From the NCBI GenBank assembly GCA_018398765.1, contig JAHBMJ010003143.1, positions 1-12,852 on the forward strand: a stretch of 12,852 nt of DNA. Reading direction: 5' to 3'. The DNA is from Chromera velia. Its lineage: Eukaryota > Sar > Chromeraceae. The position numbers and the translations under genes are program-made. Shown one piece after another: positions 1 to 8,410 of this stretch; position 1 is the stretch's first letter, and each line of letters starts with the position of its first letter. The notes below the pieces were generated by a model. The model had not been told where the DNA came from, made no database searches, and saw nothing but the letters and a program-made list of their open reading frames with translations.

Positions 1-195
1 GGGGGGGGGGGGGGTGTTGATGCATGGATGAACAGTGGGCAGGAAAGTTCTCTCTCGCCACGATCCGGCAAGACTGCTGTCTGAACTGAGTGAACTGCAC
101 TGCTGCTCCTTTTGCCTTTCTTTGCTTTGCCTCCTTGCCTGCATTTATGATCAAAGAATTAATCAAAAGAAAAAAAAATGTTTGCCTGCCTGCAG
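1..195 (+). other. 3' part of an intron of the M16 peptidase gene, starting in a poly-G run
   Basis: The window opens with 14 G residues and then non-coding-looking sequence that becomes T/C-rich and ends in TGCCTGCCTGCAG at 183-195. That is a good 3' splice site directly before the first recognisable peptidase exon. The TGCAG ending is shared with all four downstream introns of this gene. I see no open frame here that resembles the peptidase family, so the segment is read as intron. The G-run may be genuine or may mark an assembly edge. Confidence 0.7.
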
Positions 196-910
196 GTACA
201 TCGTGACCTCCCAGCCCAACGTGGGCCCGTCTGCGTGCTCGTTATTCTTCATCATCCAGTCGTTGCGCAAGGGGGGCGTTCTCCGTCTGAGGGTGGAGAA
301 GTTCCTCTTGGAGAACCTGGCAGAGGGGGGGGGCCTCAGGGTGAGTGGGCGGGTCTGTGGGTCTGTGCATGCATGGGTGTGTCTGGAGGCAGGCGGACGG
401 GCTTTCCGTTGAGCGGCTTGAAACGGGGAAAAAAGAGAAGTTTGTTCAATGAAACTCTATGTTGAGTGGAGAGAACCGCTTGGAGTTTTTTCCTTCTTCG
501 CTAATTCATTGGTCTTCCCCTGTGAATTTTGGAATGAGACGACTTGGGATTTGTGGCCGGCCCCCTGTGTTTGTTGCTGGGCATTGAAGTGTTGATTCAT
601 TCATTCGTCTGTACATGGAAGAAGAGAACTTACAGATATCGTAGTTCTTGCCCGCATTTTATCTTTCATGAAGCTTTCTTTCTTCTTCTCTTCCTCCTCC
701 CACTCTGTGTGTGCAGGCCGAGCTAAACGAAGAAAGCTTCGAGAAGCACAAGGCCTCCGTTCTCTCGGTCAAAAAACGGCAACCCAAAAGTTTGAAAGAA
801 GAAAGCGATCGGTCGGTCTGTCCGACAAGCAGGAGGCAGGGTGGATGAATGATTGCAGGGGAACGAAAGAACCAGTGTATTCTCTTTCGCTTTCCCTTGT
901 CACCTGTCTG

Positions 911-941
<31 letters not shown>

Positions 942-956
942 GTCTGCGTGTTTGTG

Positions 957-991
<35 letters not shown>

Positions 992-1006
992 GTCTGCGTG
1001 TTTGTG

Positions 1007-1054
<48 letters not shown>

Positions 1055-2145
1055 CGAAAGAAAGGAAGCGATTCGGAAAAAGTGAAGTGAAGAAAAGACG
1101 ATATAGTCTGTCTGTCTGTCTGTGCATCTACCCCCCCCTCCCGCAAATTCTCTTGGCATGGTTCCAGTACAGCTATTCATATGCACGCCCATCTGATAAG
1201 CGCATCCTCTCCATTTTCTCGGAAGTATTCTTTATGTTACCTACTTCCTTCCTGTCTTTGACGCTCGTTTAAATTTTCTCTAGTGCTCGTTGGACTGCTT
1301 GTGAAAAGAAAAAGAAGAAATGAAGACCTTTCATTCTTTCTGCAGACACCTGCCCCAAATGTTTCGAAGAAGTTTCGCTTTCGATCGGAGGGAGAGAGAA
1401 ATCAAGGCGCTCGAGTGAGTCAGTGGGTGAACCGGATCAGAGAGGGAGGGGGGGAGGGAGATGATGTGCGGCCTCTTCTTTTCTTTTTCTCTGCCTTCTT
1501 TTTGAATCGTCATCTGACACTGAGGAGGGGCAAAGGAAAAGCTCCCGCCCCCCCTGTTGCTGTGCACCCGCCTGTTCTCTTCATTCCGTTCGACTGCATA
1601 GAAATGATAAGGGATGACTGAAGGGACTGATAGGCGGGGGGTAGGTGTACAGCGAGGTACACCGTTTTGGGGTTGGCGACTCAGAGATCGTTCCTCTTTT
1701 CTTTATTTTTGGGTTCTTCCTCTTTCCTTTTGTCTTGCTTCATTGTTGTATCACATCCTGGAATTCATTTTCTCTTATTTGTCCGTTCTTGCAGGGAGCT
1801 GACCTTCGAGGAGTTCAGAGACTTCGCAGGCGAGCGTCTCCTCTCCCTGCCCCGCATTGCTGTTGAGATGAACGCTTCTGCCGCCTCTGGCTTGGCTGCT
1901 GTGCCGTCTCCGGGTCCCACTCAGGACGGTCAGCATGCATGCATGGAGGGCTGTCAGGGAATTGGTTCTTTTCTCTTCTTTTCTTTCTCTCCATGATCGA
2001 TCAGTTTCTTCGTTGGTAGTGCAGAACTCGCGGGGGGAAGTGTGCAGAAAGTTGGCCGACAAGAGGAGTGACCGTACGTGGAATGTTGGTGGTGCCTGAA
2101 GGGAACAGCCATGCACGTACCCACGCAGGCGCGCGCGCGGGCACA

Positions 2146-2178
<33 letters not shown>

Positions 2179-2465
2179 TCTGCTGACTTCTGTCATTTTT
2201 GGGGGGGGGAATCCCCTCTTCTTCTGTTTTGATCCACTGTCATTTGCTGATTGCAGAAGAGGACGGAGAGGAAGGGGAGGGGGATGAAAATGGAGTCAGC
2301 TGCGCTCCGGTGGAGGCGAGCGAGGAGGACATGAAAGCAGAGGCTGCAGAGGCAGAGAAGGTAGCCGCAGCGTATGCGACGATCGAGAATGCCGAGCTTC
2401 TTTCCGGGAAATTTCGCGAGACAGCGAAGAAGACATTTGCAATTCCTTCTCAGGTTACCATCTGA
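196..2465 (+). CDS. Insulin-degrading enzyme-like M16A metallopeptidase, last five exons (5' part outside window)
   Basis: Family M16A zinc peptidases (insulysin) cut short peptides inside a two-half chamber. This window carries only the C-terminal, non-catalytic M16 domain; the HxxEH zinc site lies upstream, outside it. Exons: 196-340, 717-811, 1346-1414, 1795-1928, 2257-2465, with TGA at 2463-2465, giving about 216 residues. Junction phases agree throughout: phase 2 into exon 196, phase 0 at 340/717, CG+A (Arg) at 811/1346, GA+G (Glu) at 1414/1795, G+AA (Glu) at 1928/2257. Family landmarks in order: YIVTSQPN...FFIIQS (human IDE has GYIV...FIIQS), [33 protein letters not shown] (human YNFDR), [12 protein letters not shown] and a C-terminal helix. 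The segment from ESFEKH to FDR aligns with human IDE without gaps once spliced. Donors are GTGAGT, GTCGGT, GTGAGT, GTCAGC; all acceptors are TGCAG. An unusual acidic stretch lies across the last junction. Nardilysin is a less likely alternative within the same family. Confidence 0.9.
903..1052. repeat. (CTGT)n microsatellite with two perfect 50-bp tandem copies, in peptidase intron 2
   Basis: The tract is mostly CTGT/TGTC repeats. Bases 911-960 and 961-1010 are identical: 30 bases of pure TGTC-type repeat followed by the 20-base interruption TGTCTGCGTGTTTGTGTGTC. A partial third round of pure repeat follows to about 1052, and a short CTGT run recurs at 1107-1122. The whole tract lies inside the 812-1345 intron, so the Cys/Val/Ser or Asp/Arg/Gln/Thr-rich frames it creates on both strands are not proteins. 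Confidence 0.95.
2131..2178. repeat. Compound (GC)n-(CA)11-(GA)7 microsatellite, in peptidase intron 4
   Basis: A short GCGCGCGC run (2131-2139) is followed by (CA)11 at 2142-2163 and (GA)7.5 at 2164-2178. It lies within the 1929-2256 intron. Alternating purine-pyrimidine sequence of this kind can take up Z-DNA form; no function is evident. Confidence 0.9.
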
Positions 2466-2988
2466 ATTCTTTCAGGTATCGAAGACGCATTCAGTGCGGG
2501 CCGTCGTTCTCTTTCGATGGTACTGGATTCTTTCTTGCCTTCCTTCCTTTTCGTCGTTCTTTCACTTGACAGCCTGGAGCCATTGCCCGTGTATTTTTCT
2601 GCTTAGCTGACTGTCAATCGCGTTCCAGCAGGATCTCTGCAAGAAAAGAATTCGGTAGTTGAACTGGACGTGAGAATTAAGTGGGAAAGCCTGCAGAAGT
2701 ATCTATCCGCCTGAAATTGACAGGGGATCTCAAAGGAAAAGCGTGATACACAGAGAGGGAGAGAGAGTCTCAAAGAGAAAGAGAGAACGTACTCTAGGAA
2801 CGCACTGCGTGGCCAACTGGATAAAAGTGAAATGTTGGACTCCAGACAATCAACATACTTTTTTGCGTTGCATAAGAATGCCGCATGAAGGTGCACGCAC
2901 ATAGAAAAAAAAGTTTTTAATAATATTACTTTTATATTTTATAATTTTAATTTTTAATTAATTTTAATGTTTATGAATGCATCAATTG
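2466..2988 (+). other. 3' UTR and intergenic sequence after the peptidase gene
   Basis: No gene seen. From the TGA at 2465 the sequence carries on in host-like composition with GAGA-rich patches (2752-2790). Near 2900 it turns abruptly AT-rich: 2908-2965 is nearly all A and T. I saw no AATAAA between 2466 and 2900, so the poly(A) site of the peptidase transcript cannot be placed. The AT-rich stretch abuts the target duplication of the transposon at 2989. Confidence 0.6.
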
Positions 2989-2996
2989 AGGCAGTT
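2989..2996. repeat. Left target site duplication AGGCAGTT
   Basis: Exact 8-bp copy of 3872-3879, directly abutting the first base of the inverted repeat at 2997. This pair fixes the element's boundaries. Confidence 0.75.
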
Positions 2997-3014
2997 TAGG
3001 GTTTGTAAATGCCG

Positions 3015-3066
3015 TCAGTGCCGAATGTCGACATTTACAACACCTCTAGTGTCGACATCGGCATTT
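3015..3066. repeat. Left subterminal hairpin of the hAT-type element
   Basis: TGCCGAATGTCGAC (3019-3032) pairs with GTCGACATCGGCA (3051-3063), leaving one bulged A and an 18-base loop. TCAGTGCCG (3015-3023) and ACCTCTAGTGTCGACA (3042-3057) occur again near the right end in the same orientation. Subterminal repeats in hAT elements often serve as transposase binding sites; that role is inferred here. Confidence 0.65.
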
Positions 3067-3798
3067 GAAACGGCATTTTGTAGCAAAAATGACGTTTTTA
3101 CTACTACTGTGCAGTAGACGTCAATAGATTAATTGAGTCTCTCCATATAGAATATCACTTAGTAAGAATGATTGATCGATTGAAGAGTTTATCGTGAGAA
3201 TCAGGCAATCACTACAACTCTTGATCTCACTATTCTAAGCCTAGTTTGAAGCATTTTTTAAAGTAGAAAAAACGACTCCCAGAGCTACAAAGAGTCCAAA
3301 GAACGGACTTTTGAGGACCAGACTGAGATCTGACATCTGAAAAAGCTTAGGCCAAACAGGCCTCTCTGGACTCAGAAGTCTAGAAAGGGCTGTGATGCAT
3401 CAATGATGATAAAACGTATACCGACACTCTCTATCTGGTCCATGCAGGTAACTTAGTTCCAATAGGGGATAATGACTCGGAATGCATGGTTGGTGTACTG
3501 TGGACTCCAACAGCTAGTCTAATAACATAGATAAAAATTATTATACACTTGTTAAACTCAGATCTTATAGTTAGTCAGTTAATGATCATGCAGTAGATTC
3601 TAGTCTACAGCTAGGTCTACAGTCAAGACATTTTCAACAGTTAATTCCACACTTCTTAAATTTATGAAAGTCCTATACTAGATTCTATACTAGGTCCTAT
3701 AGGCCGGGTTGATCGATTCAGGTCGAAGGTTGGGCCGTTAGTCTAAGACTCTAAGCAAACTATGAAATATGTTGGCATTATATTGAAACATAAATGTT

Positions 3799-3838
3799 GT
3801 TGTCGATCAGTGCCGTTTATACCTCTAGTGTCGACAAC
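3799..3838. repeat. Right subterminal hairpin of the hAT-type element
   Basis: GTTGTCGA (3799-3806) pairs with TCGACAAC (3831-3838) over a 24-base loop. The loop and 3' arm carry TCAGTGCCG (3807-3815) and ACCTCTAGTGTCGACA (3821-3836), direct copies of the left-end motifs with a shorter spacer (5 instead of 18 bases), as expected after an internal deletion. Confidence 0.6.
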
Positions 3839-3871
3839 GGTATTTATCGCCTGCGGCATTTACCAACACTA

Positions 3872-3879
3872 AGGCAGTT
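3872..3879. repeat. Right target site duplication AGGCAGTT
   Basis: Exact 8-bp copy of 2989-2996, directly after the last base of the right inverted repeat at 3871. Confidence 0.75.
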
Positions 3880-4037
3880 AAAGCCAGTGTGTACACCAAT
3901 TGGGCTCTGGCTAACCGCAGGGCATAACATACAACATCTGTTTGTTTGTAAAAGATATCTATCTAGGAAATTAATATTTGTATTCGGGAATGTATATACA
4001 GTCTCACCATTAAAAAACTATAAAATTCGATCTTTGT

Positions 4038-4282
4038 TAATATTTACTAGGATTAAGATTAGGATTAGGATCTATGTCCGGAGGATTGGCCTCCCACCCC
4101 AATACCAAATGTCCGGGATAAGATATGATAGGATTTTATATTCCAGGAATCCCTGTGGTCCACTGCCAGCAGCGCCAGGTATCGGCTTGCACCGATATAG
4201 TTTCGCTCAATCCTAGGCTCGATCCCTTCAGTGAGGGAGAAAGCGTCAGGCCTCCATGAGCCCACCAGGTATATCCCGGCCG
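4038..4282 (-). mobile_element. Probable tRNA-derived SINE with an (AATCCT)n-type tail
   Basis: Read on the minus strand, the left part has a polymerase III A-box-like TGGGCTCATGGAGG (4264-4251). About 38 bases on comes a B-box-like GATCGAGCCT (4224-4215), which is tRNA-like spacing. The body runs to a short tandem tail (AATCCT-type; plus strand AGGATTAAGATTAGGATTAGGA spans 4049-4070). Beyond the tail lies TCGATCTTTGT (4027-4037), and at the other end TCGATCAAGTTTGT (4283-4296): the same sequence with a 3-base insertion, a plausible imperfect target duplication. Both boxes deviate from consensus and the tRNA fold is only partly recoverable, so a family search is needed to confirm. Confidence 0.4.
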
Positions 4283-4296
4283 TCGATCAAGTTTGT

Positions 4297-4700
4297 GTTT
4301 CTTCTCATAAAGAAGTCGTTTAATGGCTCAGACTTTAGATTACAGGATTACAGGATTATATTATGTTCGGGGCCAGAGCCCTAGATCTGCGTGCCAGTTG
4401 TCTGACGTCCACCTTGCACCATATATCTATACACATTACTCAATACCATGCACACATACATGCAACAACATATCCCATCATGACATATGCATTTCTTGCC
4501 TTGCACTTTAAAACTATTGCAACTGCCAATAAACATGGATACATTTGAATTACAGTCCCGGGATACGATAAGACTCGGATTATGCTTGATTTTCTCTGAC
4601 GAAGTGCAAGTAAAAGAAGAGTGACATATGGCAGGGGTGGAGCGGTAGCATATATGCATCCTCCATTATTTTTGCAGCTTTATGCCTACGTGTAGAGCCT
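4297..4700. other. AT-rich non-coding sequence
   Basis: No gene seen. The stretch has two GATTACAG copies (about 4337-4352), runs of CACATAC/CATGCA-type sequence, and only short open frames with no protein character. It may be the 3' untranslated part of the decayed retrotransposon that lies to its right on the minus strand, but no tail or target duplication could be fixed. Confidence 0.4.
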
Positions 4701-5029
4701 ATCTCCCTTACTCTTTTCATCTGATAAAACATGGTGATCAGATCTTCTACCTTGGAATGCGGCTCTCTGTTTCCTTTCCCCGGGCCTTTTCTTCTTTGTC
4801 GTAGACTTTTGCGAGCTGTTCAGCAGTCACATCTTGAAAAGCATCCTTAAGTTCCTTTTTGCATCTCCCCTATACTCTTCGCCTCATCAAGATTCTTTTT
4901 ATAAGTGTGTTCACATGGTAGTCTGCTTCGTTGACTAAGAAAGTGAACAGGGTCATTTTGTCAATTTTTCTATCCCCTTCTGACTTTCTCATACGTTTTG
5001 CTCTCTTATCTCTCTCGTCTGTCCAACCT

Positions 5030-6540
5030 TATATCAGATAGCCAATGCATTCCTCCCTTTCCCATTCGTACACTGGATATTCTGTAAGGATATGGACTTC
5101 ATCCTCAAAGACTGAAAGGTCAAGCAAGTCAAAACAGAATAGACAAATTCGTTTCTTAAGTGGCACTCTCTGTTCACCTTTCTGCGGCACTCTTCCTTTT
5201 GTGATAGCGAAGCTTAATTCTTTTTCCAAGTCTGAATGCTGCTCTCCTTCTATGCATTGACCAGGGCGCTAGCTCGGTTTAGTAAGAGAGGGCTTTTTCA
5301 ATTTCTTTTTCTCTAATGCACACACGGAGTGTACCACTTTTTCTCTAATATATTTTTTTCTTTTTCAAGGAAAGACCACAAATAAACTTTAAGGCGATTT
5401 CCATTTTAGACCTCTCTATACCAACCTGAAACCCCCTCAAACTGAGTCAGTCTCACCTGTTCTTCTCTTTTTCTTGTCTTGATTGTTTCAATTTGTTTGT
5501 TCTACCTGCCTCTTGAACACTTTTTTCTTTCTTTTTTCCATCTTATCTACGTTTCTTTCTCTCAACCATCTAACTATTCTGTTTCTTGTTTCAAAAGAAG
5601 GCTGTTGGCCTGCTTGTACTGGTGTTTTTCTTATCTCGAACGGCTGTTCACCTCTGTCATACAGCGCTCTTACACTCTCCTCTAAGTAGAGAAAGAAGTC
5701 ATACGGATGCGTTTCCTTTCCCTTCAGTCTGCTGTCTTAGACTACTCCTCTCTAAACTGCATCGATCAATGCATGGAAGACAGGGGATTCTCTTTTCTTT
5801 TTCAGAACAGCTGCCCCCCATGTCAGTGTCCGATCGGCTACCTCCAGGCTCCAGCTCAATCGAAAGAAGACCCCTCTCTAAATATGTTGATGCAACACTT
5901 TCTTTTTCTCATATGCTGAGCACCCACCTCATAAACCTTCTCTATAGCTGGTTGAATTTCTCAAAACTCTTTTTTGTTCACCTGTGAATTTCACAGCCAT
6001 ACAGCCAAACTGGCAACTGCCCTAACTGTCTGTTTGAACCACTCAAAACAAACACTCGGGAGCAGCTCACCTGCGACTGCTATTTTTACTTTTAGGGAGT
6101 AGAAAGATAGTAGAAAGCTCTTTCTGTATCTTTCATCCATCATCTTTTCTATTGAACAGTCATCTGTCATTAAGAGGCCTAGGTAAGGGTATTCAGATGC
6201 CCTTTTCAGTTCCCCAAGCCTCCGGCTCTAGCTCCGGCTAAACTAACTCCGAACTCATATTTCTTCCTTCTTTCCTGGTCTCTCTCCTCCCCCCACATAA
6301 AGAACATCCATCTTGACTTGGTTGAAAGAGGAACTTCTATGTCTTTGGTAGGTAGCATGCATTGTCAAGAATGCATGCTCTTCTCAAACCCTTCCTTTCA
6401 TCTTCCTCTTTCACGCTTTTTATACGATGTAGCAGGGCAATGTACTGAGGCACCCCTGACTGAAAATCATTGCGGCTGTGGGATGACATACTGTGTATTC
6501 GCGAGAGCTCTTCTGGACGTGCATTGGAGAGGTGACCATT
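5030..6540 (-). pseudogene. Decayed non-LTR (LINE) retrotransposon reverse transcriptase, C-terminal part
   Basis: Minus-strand pieces in LINE order, with stops and frame shifts between them. SGVPQY (6459-6442) matches the RT block usually written GVPQG. NQVKMDVLYVG (about 6330-6300) fits the block that follows the catalytic YADD motif, which is itself not intact. A frame with only one stop (about 6230-5991) reads RRLGELKRASEYPYLGLL..., the 'YLG' thumb block, then LLPSVCFEWF...SLAVWL. Finally ITKGRVP...RVPLKKRICLFC...EDEVHILTEYPVYEWER (about 5205-5056) is the zinc-binding tail of LINE reverse transcriptases, with Tyr in place of the last Cys. Further short pieces down to about 4690 look like the protein's C-terminus. 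The element cannot be active. Its 5' end, clade and exact borders are not determinable by eye. Confidence 0.65.
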
Positions 6541-6955
6541 GTTCCAACATCAATACCTCCAACAATGTTTTTACTGGATATATGCTATTATGCTGCTGCA
6601 AGTTATGCATATGAGTTAAATGCTAGATACAAGCATATCTATATAAGCGTTAGGGTGGGGAAGGTGGGAGCTGCAGAAGAAGATTGATAAAGTGAACAAG
6701 AAGAGCGAGGAAGCCGAAATCGTATATGCCGTTTAAATCGATTTTCAGGCCGAAAAGCCAACACGGATCCAGAGCCGTGGCTCGAATAATAAACAATCAT
6801 GCATGCAGCAGCGGCCAGGGCAACAGAGTCTTGAACAGACTCTGGTGGGCCCCGAGGGTGGGGTCTAATACCTTAGCTTAGGCTAGAGAACGCCCCGCCC
6901 TGCTAGCTCTGGCGACAGATAGACATAGCGGGAAGGCCCTAGGGCGGAACATAGT
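6541..6955. other. Repeat-derived non-coding sequence with two predicted hairpins
   Basis: No gene seen. CAGAGTCT (6824-6831) and AGACTCTG (6837-6844) form a perfect 8-bp stem with a 5-base loop. CCGCCCT (6895-6901) pairs with AGGGCGG (6941-6947). This unusually GC-rich, structured patch runs straight into the (ATCA)n tract at 6956, as the 3' region of a short retroposon on the plus strand would. The 5' end of such an element is not visible. Confidence 0.4.

Positions 6956-6993
<38 letters not shown>
6956..6993 (+). repeat. (ATCA)9.5 tract, probable retroposon tail
   Basis: Thirty-eight bases of perfect ATCA repeat follow the structured 6820-6955 segment without a break. Short tandem tails in place of poly(A) are common at the 3' ends of some SINE and LINE families, so this may mark the 3' end of a plus-strand element. 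Confidence 0.7.
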
Positions 6994-6994
<1 letters not shown>

Positions 6995-7116
6995 TTTAAA
7001 CGCATTAAATCGAAAAACGATTGAACTGCTATTTAAACTGTCACATACACTGTCAGTGCCTATCATAATTCTAAGATTTAACAATTACACTGGCATTCTT
7101 ATACATTCTTTATGGT

Positions 7117-7240
7117 GATGATGATGATGATGATTGAGGGTTAAATCCTAGATTTAGCGACGCCAAATCCCAAGCCACTAGAGTGGTTGTACAACTCAGC
7201 TTTAGCATACCTAGAACCCAGCATTACTAACCTTTAATTA
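7117..7240 (-). mobile_element. Probable SINE/LINE 3' end with a (ATC)6 tail
   Basis: On the plus strand a (GAT)6 run at 7117-7134 is followed by small palindromes, AAATC-CTA-GATTT (7143-7155) and GCCACT-AG-AGTGGT (7174-7187). Read on the minus strand this is a structured body ending in (ATC)6, again the pattern of a retroposon 3' end. The upstream limit near 7240 is a guess and no target duplication was found. Confidence 0.35.
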
Positions 7241-7269
7241 TAAAAAGGAGGCGATGTCACAATATTAAT

Positions 7270-8401
7270 TTGTTATGGCGGGGCTGTGTGTAAAAAAACA
7301 TACACACACACACAAACATCAACGCAAACTTGTCATAAAGAAATGATTACTCTTTTAGTATTTTGCTACGCATCATGTACTGTCAGATCGACGGCATGTT
7401 GTAGACGGCGGGGCCGGGCATGCAATAGAACATGCACAGTTCAGGAATTGGTCACAAATTCGGAAGGACTACGTGAAATGCACGCACAGATGATGCATGA
7501 CTCACGTTTTGCAGGAGTCACACATATGCTCGATCCAGAAATCGCAGCGGGCAGACATCATGCATGCATGCATGCAGTGAACGGCCATGCAGTATGGCAC
7601 CATTTCCATACGTGAGTCGATCGTTCATTCAAAAGGGCGCACGGACTTGTCGATCAGCTGTGGTGCCAGTCTTCCTTCAAAGCATATGACAGACAGTCTT
7701 CCTTCCTTCGTGGATGGACTCGCAGTATTCATTCAAACCCCTTCTTTCTTGTTTTCAGCAGAGTTTTGTTTGTGATGAGGGTCGTGCATAGCTGCACGTT
7801 TTCTCTTTTCTTCTTTTCCTGACTGCGATGTCTTTTCCCTCAGTACTGACGTATCAGTCACACACACCTTGACAGCTGCAGACTAGGGTCGTTAGCCTTC
7901 TCTCTCTTCTGTGTCGGTCTCTCTCACTTTCTGCCTGTCTGAACGCTGCATAAATCGAGTGACCTGACACGAAGGCTTAAATTTTGGCTGTTCTTTCTGC
8001 TTTTGTTTCCTTCCATTGTTTCTTTCCTGTCGTCATGTCTTCTTGTCAGAAAGGACACCCACGTCCGCCTGCAAGTCCGCCCCCATGCACCTCACTGCGC
8101 CAAAGGACATACGCACGCATGAAAGAAAACACTCATGCATGCATCCATCCAGAAACGATTGCACGAGGAAAGAGGAACAAAAGCTCATACGTACATGCAA
8201 GCAAGAAATGGAACGACGCTCGAGACCGCAGCTCGAGACTCTTTGGCTCGCTCGCATGGTGCTCAAAAGCACCCACATGCAAGCACAGACATGTACAAGC
8301 ACAAAAACGCACGCGCGGCAGAACAGAGTGAGTGATCAGCTGCCTGCCCCTCCAACGCCTTGAAGCAACACTCCATCCCATTCAATTCATTTCAACTCAT
8401 T
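7270..8401. other. Host-like intergenic DNA with no firm gene
   Basis: Composition returns to the host pattern, with CA runs (7303-7315), a TGCATGCATGCATGCA run (7560-7575) and T/C-rich patches (7795-7985). One exon-like segment, 7515-7611, is discussed among the findings. Open frames at 7984-8381 on both strands are Ser/Cys/His-rich and look like chance frames. A three-copy 10-bp repeat lies at 8381-8410. Confidence 0.5.
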
Positions 8402-8410
8402 TCAATTCAA
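8381..8410. repeat. Three imperfect 10-bp tandem copies
   Basis: TTCAATTCAT, TTCAACTCAT and TTCAATTCAA follow each other without spacing. The stop codon proposed for the minus-strand small gene (8404-8402) lies inside this repeat, which weakens that gene model slightly. Confidence 0.85.

Larger units (their letters stand above)
2997..3871. mobile_element. Nonautonomous hAT-type DNA transposon, 875 bp, with 8-bp target site duplication
   Basis: The ends are imperfect 18-bp terminal inverted repeats: TAGGGTTTGTAAATGCCG at 2997-3014, and at 3854-3871 the complement of TAGTGTTGGTAAATGCCG (16 of 18 match). The octamer AGGCAGTT flanks the element directly on both sides (2989-2996 and 3872-3879) with no mismatch. 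Eight-base duplications and inverted repeats starting YARNG are hallmarks of the hAT superfamily, and both ends fit YARNG. No transposase frame is visible inside, so it would depend on an enzyme from elsewhere. Subterminal hairpins and a 16-base direct repeat are annotated separately. Other superfamilies with 8-bp duplications cannot be fully excluded without relatives. Confidence 0.75.

Noticed and set aside
659-1272. Open frames on both strands, rich in Cys/Val/Leu/Ser or Thr/Asp/Arg/Gln
   Set aside because: They are translations of the (CTGT)n microsatellite inside a peptidase intron.
3794-4216. 140-codon plus-strand open frame
   Set aside because: It runs across the transposon right end, unique AT-rich sequence and the SINE body, with no protein character.
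4324-4374. Second tRNA-like pair on the plus strand: TGGCTCAG at 4324 and GTTCGGGGCC at 4365
   Set aside because: Spacing is right, but the T-stem does not pair and no acceptor stem forms. It is neither a tRNA gene nor a convincing SINE head.
6733-7006. TTAAATCGA on either side of the (ATCA)n segment as a target duplication
   Set aside because: Nine AT-rich bases, with the right copy about 11 bases beyond the tail; likely chance.
7984-8381. Overlapping open frames of 66-115 codons on both strands
   Set aside because: Several frames are open at once, all Cys/Ser/His-rich, without splice context or family resemblance.
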